Shown one piece after another: positions 53,537 to 61,610 of a stretch of 64,000 nt of DNA. The notes under the pieces were generated by a model. The model was not told the DNA's origin and made no database searches. It was given only the letters and a program-made list of their open reading frames with translations. The first letter of the stretch is position 1, and each line of letters begins with the position of its first letter. This DNA is from Opitutia bacterium. Its GTDB lineage: Bacteria > Verrucomicrobiota > Verrucomicrobiia > Opitutales > Opitutaceae. The stretch spans positions 1 to 64,000 of the forward strand of contig CANJIU010000043.1 in the NCBI GenBank assembly GCA_947474365.1, in the 5' to 3' direction. A program made the translations under genes and the position numbers.

Positions 53537-53572
53537 TACTTAGTGGGGTAGTTTTCCAGATAATACTAAGTA
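53537..53572. promoter_or_regulatory. Operator-like dyad between Fur-family and Minf_1886 genes
   Basis: TACTTAGT (53537-53544) and ACTAAGTA (53565-53572) are exact inverted 8-mers separated by 20 bp of A/T-richer sequence. A second smaller dyad, GTAAC/GTTAC (53524-53528, 53535-53539), overlaps the left arm. They lie in the divergent gap, where a Fur-type regulator could control both genes. Confidence 0.4.
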
Positions 53573-53651
53573 GGAATAACACCTATGGCCGATTGTCATG
53601 AGCGCAGGATTGCGCGCCGGCCCATCAGTCGCCAATCATGCGGCGTTTCCA

Positions 53652-54089
53652 ATGCAAAACCCGGATTTCAGCGAAGTCGTATCCCTGATCTGCAAGGAAG
53701 ATCCGCGATTTGATCGGAGGGCCTATGATTTTGTGCGCATGGGCCTGGATCACACCGTCAAGGAGCTTCGGAAGAAGGACACGGCTCGCGCTGAGCGCTC
53801 CCGGCATGTGAGCGGACCGGAATTGTTGGAGGGGTTGCGAGCGTACGCGCTGGACCAGTTTGGGCCGTTGGCGAAGACGGTGCTCAATACCTGGGGGATC
53901 AAGCGCTGCCGGGACTTCGGCGACATCGTCTTCAACTTGATTGAGTATAATGTCTTTTCGAAGACGGAAAACGACCGGCGTGAGGATTTTTCCGACATCT
54001 TCGACTTCGATGAAGCCTTCGTGAAGCCGTTCCAGCCGACCCGCCGGCCCAGGGGAACGTCAGCGGCGGAGGCGTTTGGTGCCGCCTAA
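53652..54089 (+). CDS. Minf_1886 family protein
   Basis: The 145-residue protein matches the planctomycete/verrucomicrobial conserved family typified by Minf_1886 (TIGR04138): DPRFDRRAYDFVRMGLDHTV (near 17-36), HVSGPELLEGLRAYALDQFG (near 52-71) and VLNTWGIKRCRDFGDIVFNLI (near 76). The C-terminus is a basic Pro/Arg tail. Function is unknown. I chose ATG 53652; the in-frame start at 53598 adds residues without conservation. It diverges from the Fur-family gene. Confidence 0.88.
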   Translation: MQNPDFSEVVSLICKEDPRFDRRAYDFVRMGLDHTVKELRKKDTARAERSRHVSGPELLEGLRAYALDQFGPLAKTVLNTWGIKRCRDFGDIVFNLIEYNVFSKTENDRREDFSDIFDFDEAFVKPFQPTRRPRGTSAAEAFGAA

Positions 54090-54175
54090 TCTGGTTTTGT
54101 CGGCCGGGCGCGGGCCCGGAAGCGACGTTTTGTGCTCCGGCGGTCCCCGGGCCCTGAGACAGTACCTCACTCTTC

Positions 54176-56746
54176 ATGGTCAAAACAATTCCAGCCTCTT
54201 CTGATTTTCGCCTGCTCGACGCCTTCTGGTCCGAGCCGGTTGAACGCACGGTTCTTGCCAACGGCCTGACCGTGATCCTGAAGCGAGACACTTCCGCGGC
54301 GCTCGCCTCGGTGCAGGTGTGGGTCAAGACGGGGAGCGTGCACGAGGACGCCCACCTTGGCGCGGGATTGTCGCATTATCTCGAACACATGCTGTTCAAG
54401 GGCACCGGGCGGCGTGCAGGTCGTGAGATCAGTGCGGCGGTACAGGCCCATGGCGGTTACATCAATGCTTACACGACGTTCGACCGCACGGTCTATTACA
54501 TCGATCTGCCCAGCGAACACACTGGGGTGGCGATCGATCTGCTGGCCGACGCGGTCCTTCATTCGACGTTGCCGGCGGACGAGGTGACGAAGGAAAAGGA
54601 CGTCATTCTGCGCGAGATCGCGATGACGAAGGATGATCCCGACAACCGCCTTTGGGATGCACTGTTTTCCACCGCGTTTCGCGAGCATCCGTTTCGGCAC
54701 CCGATCATCGGCCACCAGGACGTTTTTTCCGCGGTCAGCCGGGATGATTTGAACGGCTACTATCGCTCCCGCTACGTGCCCAACAACCTCGTGGTGGTCG
54801 TCGTGGGCGACATCGATCTGGCGGCGACGCGGACGGAAATTGAGACGCATTTTGGCGGCGCCCCCCGGGTCAGGTTGGCCCCTGTTTTGGTTCCGTCCGA
54901 ACCGGCCCAACTCGCGCCACGGACCGAACATCGCTTTGAGGCGGTTGAACTCACCCGTGGAGTCCTGGCTTGGCCGATTCCGGGACTGACTGATGTGGAT
55001 GCTCCGGTCCTCGATCTGCTCGCGATGGTGCTGGGCAACGGTGACAGTTCCGTACTATGGCGCGAGGTGCGCGAGAAGGCGGGACTCGTGCATTCGATCG
55101 ACGCGTCGGCGTGGAATCCCGGAACGTCCGGTTTGTTTTGCATCTCGTACACGTGCGATGTGGCGAAACGGATCGCCGCGGAGGCGGCCATCCTCGGAGT
55201 GCTTCGTCGCTGCGCGAAACGCGGCTTCACGCCCGGAGAACTCAAGAAGGCGATTCGCCAGCTGGTGGTCGGTGAAATCAATTCGCGCAAGACGATGAGC
55301 GGGCAGGCCTCGCGCCTCGGAGTCGCGGAAGTCGTGGTCGGTGACCTCAATCACAGCCGGACCTTTTTCGCCCATCTCAGCGGGATCAAGCCGGCGGCGG
55401 TCAAACACTGCCTGCTCAGATACCTCGGCGAAGAGCGCTTGAATTCGGTTTCACTCAACCCGATCGCGGCCGCGCCGGTGGCGGCGAGCTCGGGTACGGT
55501 CGTCGGCGCCCGGGAGGATTTTTCGGAAATTAAGCTTCCCAACGGCGCCCGTCTCCTGCTGCAACCGGACCGGCAATTGCCCAACCTTCACCTGCGGCTT
55601 GTGATGCAGGGCGGCCCGTTGTTCGAGGATCCCGCGCGACGGGGCTCCACGTCCCTTTTGGCGACGATGCTCACGAAGGACACACGTAAAAAGTCGGCCG
55701 CCGCAGTTGCGCAATTCATCGAGGAAATCGGCGGTTCGTTTTATCCTTTTTCGGGCAATAACAGCCTGGGGCTCGCCGTCGAAGTCCTGCCGCCGGACGC
55801 GGACCGTGCGATGGCCGTCCTGTTTGACGCCGTACTTGCACCGGCGTTCAAGGCGCCCGTTGTTGCACTCGAACGCGACGCTCAGATCGCCGGGCTGCAG
55901 CAGGACGACGATGACGTCGTTACCCTCGCCCGGAAGCATCTGCGGGAAAAATTCTTCGGCGCCCATCCGCTCGCGCTCGATGCCCAGGGTGATCTCGCCG
56001 GCGTGAAGTCCATCGCCGCCAGCGATCTCGCTTCGCTCCACCGGCGACTTTGCGTGGGATCGAACGTGGTGCTGGCGGTCGCGGGTGACTTTGATCCGGG
56101 TAAACTTGGGCCGAAGCTCAAGGCGTTTCTCTCCCGGATTCCCCGGGGAACGGCCCCGGCTACGGTGATCAACGGCCGGACATTTTCCCTGCCGGCCGCG
56201 GCGGGCGACTTCGTCGAGCAGCAGCCGCGGGAGCAGGCGGTGGTGCTGCAGGCGTTTCCCGGCCCCTGGGTGAACGCGGATGATTTTTACGCGAGCGAGG
56301 TCGCGGACGAATTGTTCAGCGGGATGGCCTCACGCCTCTTTGAGCGCGTTCGAGAGGAAAAGGGGCTCGCGTATTTTGTGCGCTCGGGCCGCGTGTCGGG
56401 TCTTGAGACGGGCATGTTTTACTTTCTCGCCGGAACGCAGCCCGGAAAAGAGGCGGAAGTCCTGTCGGAGATCGATGGCGAGATCGCCCGGGTGCAGGCT
56501 GGGGCGGTTGAGCCGGCGGAACTCCTGCGCTGCCAGACGCGGCTCAAGGCGGCGCGACGCCAAGCGCTCCAAACCAACTCTTCCCGCGCGATGCAGGCGG
56601 GTCTGAACGCGCTGCAAGGCCAGCCGATCAACGACTGGAAGAACTATGACCGGCGAGTGGACGCGATCACGATTGCGGACCTGGCGGAGTTTGCCACCAG
56701 GCGTTTTTCGCGGGCGCAGCGGACGCAGCTGGTGGTCCGGCCGTGA
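54176..56746 (+). CDS. M16 family zinc protease, two-domain
   Basis: The 856-residue protein is a tandem M16 peptidase. The N-terminal half has the inverted zinc motif HYLEH (67-71) and the third ligand Glu147, 76 residues further on. The C-terminal half (from about 445) lacks HxxEH and keeps the substrate-chamber motif FERVREEKGLAYFVR (near 721). It resembles the pitrilysin/PqqL group. There is no evident signal peptide, so it may be cytoplasmic. The next gene overlaps it by 4 bp. Confidence 0.92.
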   Translation: MVKTIPASSDFRLLDAFWSEPVERTVLANGLTVILKRDTSAALASVQVWVKTGSVHEDAHLGAGLSHYLEHMLFKGTGRRAGREISAAVQAHGGYINAYTTFDRTVYYIDLPSEHTGVAIDLLADAVLHSTLPADEVTKEKDVILREIAMTKDDPDNRLWDALFSTAFREHPFRHPIIGHQDVFSAVSRDDLNGYYRSRYVPNNLVVVVVGDIDLAATRTEIETHFGGAPRVRLAPVLVPSEPAQLAPRTEHRFEAVELTRGVLAWPIPGLTDVDAPVLDLLAMVLGNGDSSVLWREVREKAGLVHSIDASAWNPGTSGLFCISYTCDVAKRIAAEAAILGVLRRCAKRGFTPGELKKAIRQLVVGEINSRKTMSGQASRLGVAEVVVGDLNHSRTFFAHLSGIKPAAVKHCLLRYLGEERLNSVSLNPIAAAPVAASSGTVVGAREDFSEIKLPNGARLLLQPDRQLPNLHLRLVMQGGPLFEDPARRGSTSLLATMLTKDTRKKSAAAVAQFIEEIGGSFYPFSGNNSLGLAVEVLPPDADRAMAVLFDAVLAPAFKAPVVALERDAQIAGLQQDDDDVVTLARKHLREKFFGAHPLALDAQGDLAGVKSIAASDLASLHRRLCVGSNVVLAVAGDFDPGKLGPKLKAFLSRIPRGTAPATVINGRTFSLPAAAGDFVEQQPREQAVVLQAFPGPWVNADDFYASEVADELFSGMASRLFERVREEKGLAYFVRSGRVSGLETGMFYFLAGTQPGKEAEVLSEIDGEIARVQAGAVEPAELLRCQTRLKAARRQALQTNSSRAMQAGLNALQGQPINDWKNYDRRVDAITIADLAEFATRRFSRAQRTQLVVRP

Positions 56747-57543
56747 ACGACAGCCTCGTCGCATTGTTTCCCGACGGGGATTTTCGTTTTCACCTGACAT
56801 TGCGGCGCGGGACGCCGTCGCAATTCTTCGGCCCGGTCGATCCGACCGGCCGGTTGCTGGCGGAGCGGGCTGACTGGCTGCGACGCAACCCAGCGCGTTA
56901 TGCAGCCATGCTGCCAGATGGCGAATCGCTTCTGCGTGAATTTTTCGCGATGGCGGCGGATTGGGTGCCGAGCTTGATTTCGTACCCTGAAGAATGCGCG
57001 ATCGAAAGAATCGGTCGCTCGATGGAGCCGGACATTCTTTTGCTTTCTCCGGACGACGAGGGGCGATTCCGTCTTCGTGGCGGCGCGCTTTGCTTTCCCA
57101 CTGGATGGGCTCTGGAAGAAAAACTGGGTTCGACCCTCGACCTCATCCACGACGTCGTACCGGGCCTGAATCCCTCGCTCGGTCCGGCGATTCATCAATT
57201 TCTTGCGAAGTTAAAGCCAGGCATCGCGTTTCTCCGCGATAATTGGGGGCTCGCCGGCACGGATGAACTTAATTTGCATCCGGCGCGCGAAATCCCTCCG
57301 ATTTCCTCCCCGGTAAACCTCGATCGCCTGTGGTTGCGGGTCGAACATCAGGCCCTGGTCGCCTTGCCCCGTACCGCGGGAGTGGCCTTTGGCATTCGTA
57401 TCCGGCTCCATCGGTTGAGCGACTTGGTGGGGACGCCGGGCGCCGTCGGCTTGAGGCGGGCGTTGGCGACGATGCCGGCGGATCTGGCGGGTTACAAACG
57501 GCTCCTCGGAATCCGGGATGAGATCGTCGCGGCGCTGGGATGA
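56743..57543 (+). CDS. DUF3445 / haem-dependent oxidative N-demethylase-like protein
   Basis: The 266-residue protein from GTG 56743 overlaps the M16 protease gene by 4 bp. It resembles DUF3445 proteins, the alpha subunit of haem-dependent oxidative N-demethylase: GRLLAERADWLRRNPARYAA (near 31), then CFPTGWALEEKLGSTLDLIH, a conserved block, and LWLRVEHQALVALPRT. The physiological substrate in this organism is unknown. Pairing with an M16 protease is unusual and may only reflect compact gene order. Confidence 0.78.
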   Translation: MNDSLVALFPDGDFRFHLTLRRGTPSQFFGPVDPTGRLLAERADWLRRNPARYAAMLPDGESLLREFFAMAADWVPSLISYPEECAIERIGRSMEPDILLLSPDDEGRFRLRGGALCFPTGWALEEKLGSTLDLIHDVVPGLNPSLGPAIHQFLAKLKPGIAFLRDNWGLAGTDELNLHPAREIPPISSPVNLDRLWLRVEHQALVALPRTAGVAFGIRIRLHRLSDLVGTPGAVGLRRALATMPADLAGYKRLLGIRDEIVAALG

Positions 57544-57555
57544 AACGGCCGTCCG

Positions 57556-58395
57556 TCAGGCCTTTTCGACGAAGCCGCCGCTCCATTTCAGTTTCGTGCG
57601 GACGACGGAGAAGTGGGAGTAGTCAGCGCGCTGGGCGAGCGGCAGGCGCAGGCTCGACATCGAAATTTCCACCGGAGACTTGGCGCTCACCTTCAGGTTT
57701 CTCTGGCCGTCGAGCGCGACTAGCAGGCGCGAAGCATCGGTGCGGTTGTAAACCCGTAGTTTTACGCTCTCGCGAAAAATGATCGACCGGTTGCTCAGCG
57801 TGTGGGGACAGATCGGAGTCATTGCGATCACGCCGGCGTTGGGGTGAAGGATGGGGCCACCGGCAGAGAGATTGTAGGCGGTCGAACCGGTCGGAGTGGA
57901 GAAAATCAATCCGTCGCAGGTGTAGTCGGTGACGAGCTCGCCGTCCGCAAAAACCTCAAGGCGGACGAGGCGGGAGTTGATTTCGTCCTTCAGGAGAACG
58001 TCATTGAGCGCGAGGTCGTTGGGTCCGGTGCCGGTTGAACACTCCAGCATCGCCCGCAGATCAATTTGAAACTCGCCGCGAAGGAGCGAGGTGAACTGAG
58101 TGCGGGCCTCATCGGCGGAAAAGGTGGTGAGGAATCCCAGGCTTCCGCGATTGACGCCGATAATCGGAACCTGTTCGCGCGCCGACTCGCAGGCGGCGCC
58201 CAGCAGGGTGCCGTCGCCCCCGATCACGCAGCAGGCGTCGAATCCGTGAAGATAACCTTTTGGCAGCGGAAACCGGGTGGTTTGCTTGAAGGAAACGCCG
58301 CCGGCCCGGGCGAGCGCGGTCAACTCGCGGGCAAGGGCCGGAGCGCCGTCTTTTTTTTCGTTAACCACGAAGGCCAGCTTGCGGATCGGATTCAT
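57556..58395 (-). CDS. nadK: NAD kinase
   Basis: This enzyme phosphorylates NAD to NADP. The 279-residue protein has the GGDGTL motif (59-64), followed by NRGSLGFLTTFSADE and the second NAD-binding block DGLIFSTPTGSTAYNLSAGGPI. It is the last gene of a mutM-tlyA-nadK run (14-bp gap after tlyA). Confidence 0.94.
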   Translation of the reverse strand: MNPIRKLAFVVNEKKDGAPALARELTALARAGGVSFKQTTRFPLPKGYLHGFDACCVIGGDGTLLGAACESAREQVPIIGVNRGSLGFLTTFSADEARTQFTSLLRGEFQIDLRAMLECSTGTGPNDLALNDVLLKDEINSRLVRLEVFADGELVTDYTCDGLIFSTPTGSTAYNLSAGGPILHPNAGVIAMTPICPHTLSNRSIIFRESVKLRVYNRTDASRLLVALDGQRNLKVSAKSPVEISMSSLRLPLAQRADYSHFSVVRTKLKWSGGFVEKA

Positions 58396-58409
58396 CGGAG
58401 AGCTTCAGG

Positions 58410-59159
58410 TTACAGGGGTTGCTTGCGCAGGCATAGCAAGAATTCGCGGTTGCCATCCGCGCCCGTGATGGGCGAGTCGATGCTACCCACGAGACGTGAG
58501 GCGGAAAGGTTTTCGAGGGCGAAATCACGTACCGCCGCGAGCGCGGCATCTTGCACAGCCTTGTCCCGGATGACACCGCGTCCCTTGTCGACCGCGGCTT
58601 TACCGGCCTCAAATTGAGGTTTGACCAGCGCGACCAGGACGCCGTCCGGATGGAGGAGCGGCCACACCGCCGGGAGCACCGACTTGAGCGAGATGAATGA
58701 GAGATCCATCACGATCGCATCGAAGTCCGACCGCGGGAGATCCCCGGCGTGAAGGAAACGGGCGTTGATTTTCTCGATGTTGGTCACCCGCGGATCCGTC
58801 AGCAGCTTCGAGTGGAGCTGGGCGCGGCCGACGTCGACGCACACCACATCCGCCGCGCCGGCCTGCAGCACGCAGTCGGTGAATCCGCCGGTCGACGCGC
58901 CGACGTCGAGGACGTGGGCGCCCTTCAGGTTCAACGCGAATTTTTCCAATGCCGCCGTGAGTTTCTCGCCGCCGCGGCTCACAAAACGCGGAGGCTGGTC
59001 GACGGTGAGAGCGGAGTCTTCCGGGAGGTCCTTGCCCGGCTTGTCGAGGCGTTCGGTCCCGCGCCGCACTCGTCCGCTCATGATGAGCGCCTTGGCCTGC
59101 GCCCGAGATGCGGCCAACCCCTGGATCACGAGCAATTCGTCGAGCCGGATCTTTTTCAT
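58410..59159 (-). CDS. tlyA: TlyA-type rRNA 2'-O-methyltransferase
   Basis: The 249-residue protein has an N-terminal S4 RNA-binding domain (1-65, RLDELLVIQGLAASRAQAKA) and an FtsJ-like methyltransferase domain with DVGASTGG (85-92). TlyA proteins methylate ribose in 16S and, in some species, 23S rRNA. The ATG at 59159 overlaps the mutM stop by 4 bp. The frame is open further upstream to 59999, but that extension lies antisense-shifted over mutM and is not coding. Confidence 0.92.
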   Translation of the reverse strand: MKKIRLDELLVIQGLAASRAQAKALIMSGRVRRGTERLDKPGKDLPEDSALTVDQPPRFVSRGGEKLTAALEKFALNLKGAHVLDVGASTGGFTDCVLQAGAADVVCVDVGRAQLHSKLLTDPRVTNIEKINARFLHAGDLPRSDFDAIVMDLSFISLKSVLPAVWPLLHPDGVLVALVKPQFEAGKAAVDKGRGVIRDKAVQDAALAAVRDFALENLSASRLVGSIDSPITGADGNREFLLCLRKQPL

Positions 59160-59983
59160 TTCAGCTTCTGCCGTGCCGGCGACCAGCAGGTGGTACGACC
59201 GCCGATCGTCGCATGGGCCAGCGGGCGGCCGGATTTGGGGCATCGCCCGCCGCGGCGCCAGCGATGGTTGAAGAGCCACGTATCCGGAATTCCCACATTC
59301 AGATTCGCAGGAAGGGTGTCGCCGCGACCGGCGACGGCCGCGAACGCCTGTCGGCAGACGGTACGGCATTCCCGCCACAGCGTACGAATTTCCTCTGGCT
59401 GCAGCGTTCCCGCGCGGCGGGCCGGATGGATGCTTGAGCGCCAGAGAATTTCGTCGGCCATCCAATTGCCGACCCCGGGAAAACGTTCCTGCATCAACAG
59501 GACCGCCTTGATCGGGGCCCGACCTCGCCGTGTCAGAAATTGGGTTACCGCGGCAACGGTGAACGCCGGGGAGAGAATGGGCGGGGCGAGCCGCTTCCAC
59601 CAGTGGGGCACGTCGCTTCCGACGTGAAATTCGATCCGGCCAAACATCCGCGGGTCCGTGAAGACGAGTGTGTGACCCTCGGTGACCAGAACGAGGTGGT
59701 CGTGCTTCCCGGGGGAATAACCGAGGGCCTCCACCTTGAGCTCTCCGCTCATGCCCAGATGAATTCCGAGCCAGACGTCTCCGGAGAAACGGAAGGCCAT
59801 CTGCTTGGCCGCGGCGTGGGATGATTCCAGTTGCGCGCCGGTGAGCGCCCGGTGAAATTGAGGGAGATTCAGCCCGCGGAGCAGTCGCTTGCGATCGTGA
59901 GTCAGCACCGTGGCGACGCGCTCTCCCACCGCGGCCTGGTGCCAGCGTTTCCGGAAAAATTCCACCTCGGCGAGTTCGGGCAT
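59156..59983 (-). CDS. mutM: Formamidopyrimidine-DNA glycosylase, zinc-finger cysteines lost
   Basis: The 275-residue MutM/Fpg protein begins MPELAEVE with catalytic Pro2 and Glu3. It shows HDRKRLL, HLGMSGEL, and the helix-two-turn-helix FPGVGNWMADEILW (near 188-201). The C-terminal finger keeps Arg263 in GRTT, but three of the four zinc cysteines are replaced (Ser251, Ser268, Arg271), leaving Cys248. It may be a zincless glycosylase like plant or NEIL1 forms. It removes oxidised purines such as 8-oxoguanine in the wider family. It leads the mutM-tlyA-nadK operon. Confidence 0.88.
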   Translation of the reverse strand: MPELAEVEFFRKRWHQAAVGERVATVLTHDRKRLLRGLNLPQFHRALTGAQLESSHAAAKQMAFRFSGDVWLGIHLGMSGELKVEALGYSPGKHDHLVLVTEGHTLVFTDPRMFGRIEFHVGSDVPHWWKRLAPPILSPAFTVAAVTQFLTRRGRAPIKAVLLMQERFPGVGNWMADEILWRSSIHPARRAGTLQPEEIRTLWRECRTVCRQAFAAVAGRGDTLPANLNVGIPDTWLFNHRWRRGGRCPKSGRPLAHATIGGRTTCWSPARQKLK

Positions 59984-60050
59984 CGGCGGGTGGATTCAAC
60001 CGCGGAACGCGATCGGAGTGAGAGAGTCGGCCGGTGGCGTGGTCATGGGT

Positions 60051-60581
60051 TCACGTCAGGGTCGCGACGAATTCCGCGAGCCCAGGGTAAACCGGAACCC
60101 CGGGCAGAGAGAGCGCGGCCCAGCCCGCGGCATCGAGTTTTCCCGTGCACACGGCCGCACTGCGGATGTGGGCGTTGCGCCCCGCCTCGATATCGCCGGC
60201 GCGGTCGCCAACCATCCAGCAATTCGCCGGGTCGAGTCCATGGCGTTCGATTGATTCGAGAATGAACCGCGGTGACGGCTTGCGGTAACCGGAGGGATCG
60301 TCGGGTCCTTCCGGCGCGATGCAGATGTCGTCGAAGATCGGTCGGGGGAGACCGAGGAGTTCGTCCATCCTCTCGTTGCAGCGATGGACATCGTCGATGG
60401 AGTACATGCCCTTGGCGATGCCGGACTGATTCGTGTGGATGAAGAGCCGGTAGCCCAGTTCCCGCGCCCGGCGCAAGGCGTCGGTGACACCGGGGATGAG
60501 CTCAACGCCGGCGGGGTCGGCCAGGTAGTGTTTGTCGTAGATCAACGTGCCGTCGCGATCGAGAAACAGCGCCTTGCTCAT
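60051..60581 (-). CDS. gmhB: D-glycero-D-manno-heptose 1,7-bisphosphate phosphatase
   Basis: The 176-residue HAD phosphatase has the nucleophile motif DRDGT (8-12), HTNQSG (49-54), YRKPSP (near 99-104) and VGDRAGDIEAG (near 124). It removes the C7 phosphate in ADP-heptose synthesis for lipopolysaccharide core. The usual CxHx..CxC zinc site before RKP is missing (CIAPEG...GYRKP). Its start overlaps the rfaE1 stop by 4 bp, which supports the heptose assignment over HisB-type phosphatase. Confidence 0.88.
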   Translation of the reverse strand: MSKALFLDRDGTLIYDKHYLADPAGVELIPGVTDALRRARELGYRLFIHTNQSGIAKGMYSIDDVHRCNERMDELLGLPRPIFDDICIAPEGPDDPSGYRKPSPRFILESIERHGLDPANCWMVGDRAGDIEAGRNAHIRSAAVCTGKLDAAGWAALSLPGVPVYPGLAEFVATLT

Positions 60582-61567
60582 GATTCTTGCGCGACGTAGG
60601 CCCGGAGTTCGGCGGGAGTGACGGTGGCGGTGCCGAGCTTGCCCACGACGACACCGGCGGCGGCATTGGCGAAATGGGCTGCAACCTCGAGGCTGGCGCC
60701 GGCGGAAAGTGCCAGCACCAAACCGGCGAGTGCGGTGTCGCCGGCGCCCGACACATCGTAAACTTCGCGGGCGGCAGTTGGGATGGTCTTCAGGATTTTT
60801 CCGTGGGAACTGAGCAACATGCCCTCTTCGCCGAGCGTAATTACGAGATGCTTGGTGGCGAACAGAGCGTGCAATCGGGCGCAGACCTCGGCGGCGGGGT
60901 ACGGTGTGTGCGGCGGCAGGTCGATGCCCGCCAGTTGCAGCGATTCGCGCTTGTTGGGGGTGATCAGATCGAGCCCGTGGAACGCGAGCTTGCGCTTCGG
61001 TTTCGGGTCGAGGGCGACAAATTTCCCGGCGTCGCGCGCAAGGGCGGATACTCGGTCGACAAGATCGTCCGCCAACAGCCCCTTTGCATAGTCTGAGAGC
61101 ACGATGGCGTCACAGGCATCGATCTCTTTTCGGAGGAGTTTCTCCGCCTGCTTGGCGGTCATGCGATAGGCGTCCGGAGGCGACTCGCGGTCGAGACGGC
61201 AAAGTTGCTGATGTTGCACCATCACCCGAGTCTTCATGATCGTCTGGCTGGAACCCGGAGTCGGGATGGCCGTGATTCCCTTTTCTGCCAGTGCGGCGGA
61301 GAGTTTTCTTCCTGCTTCGTCGCGGCCGATGTAGCCGGCGACGGTGCACCGGGCACCGAGCGAGGCAACGTTGAGTGCGACGTTGCCGGCCCCGCCGGCC
61401 GTCCAGGTTTCACGTGCAATATCGATGACGGGCACGGGCGCCTCGGGAGAAATGCGTGTGGCATCGCCCCAGATGTAGCGATCGAGCATGAGGTCTCCCA
61501 CGACGAGGACACGCAATCCGGCGATTTTTCGGAGCAGCGGCACGAGTTGACGGGACGGCAGTGACAT
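60578..61567 (-). CDS. rfaE1: D-glycero-beta-D-manno-heptose-7-phosphate kinase
   Basis: This 329-residue PfkB-family kinase resembles the N-terminal half of HldE. Motifs are VVGDLMLDRYIWGDATRISP (near 21-40), VIDIARETWTAGGAGNVALN and the C-terminal anion hole VSGAGDTALAG (near 271). It phosphorylates heptose-7-phosphate at C1, and the next gene product removes the C7 phosphate. The nucleotidyltransferase half (RfaE2) is not fused here and not in the window. Confidence 0.92.
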   Translation of the reverse strand: MSLPSRQLVPLLRKIAGLRVLVVGDLMLDRYIWGDATRISPEAPVPVIDIARETWTAGGAGNVALNVASLGARCTVAGYIGRDEAGRKLSAALAEKGITAIPTPGSSQTIMKTRVMVQHQQLCRLDRESPPDAYRMTAKQAEKLLRKEIDACDAIVLSDYAKGLLADDLVDRVSALARDAGKFVALDPKPKRKLAFHGLDLITPNKRESLQLAGIDLPPHTPYPAAEVCARLHALFATKHLVITLGEEGMLLSSHGKILKTIPTAAREVYDVSGAGDTALAGLVLALSAGASLEVAAHFANAAAGVVVGKLGTATVTPAELRAYVAQES

Positions 61568-61610
61568 GGCGGATGGAGTCTTGTTCGGGAGGGAGCGGCG
61601 TAATTCGGTG

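Noticed and set aside
57942..57957. Third copy of the hpt/ABC hairpin leader (GCAAAAACCTC)
   Set aside because: Only the right half is present, inside nadK coding sequence, without the complementary arm.
59160..59999. Upstream extension of the tlyA frame giving a 529-codon protein
   Set aside because: The extension overlaps mutM in another frame and has no TlyA-like sequence; the S4 domain begins at ATG 59159.
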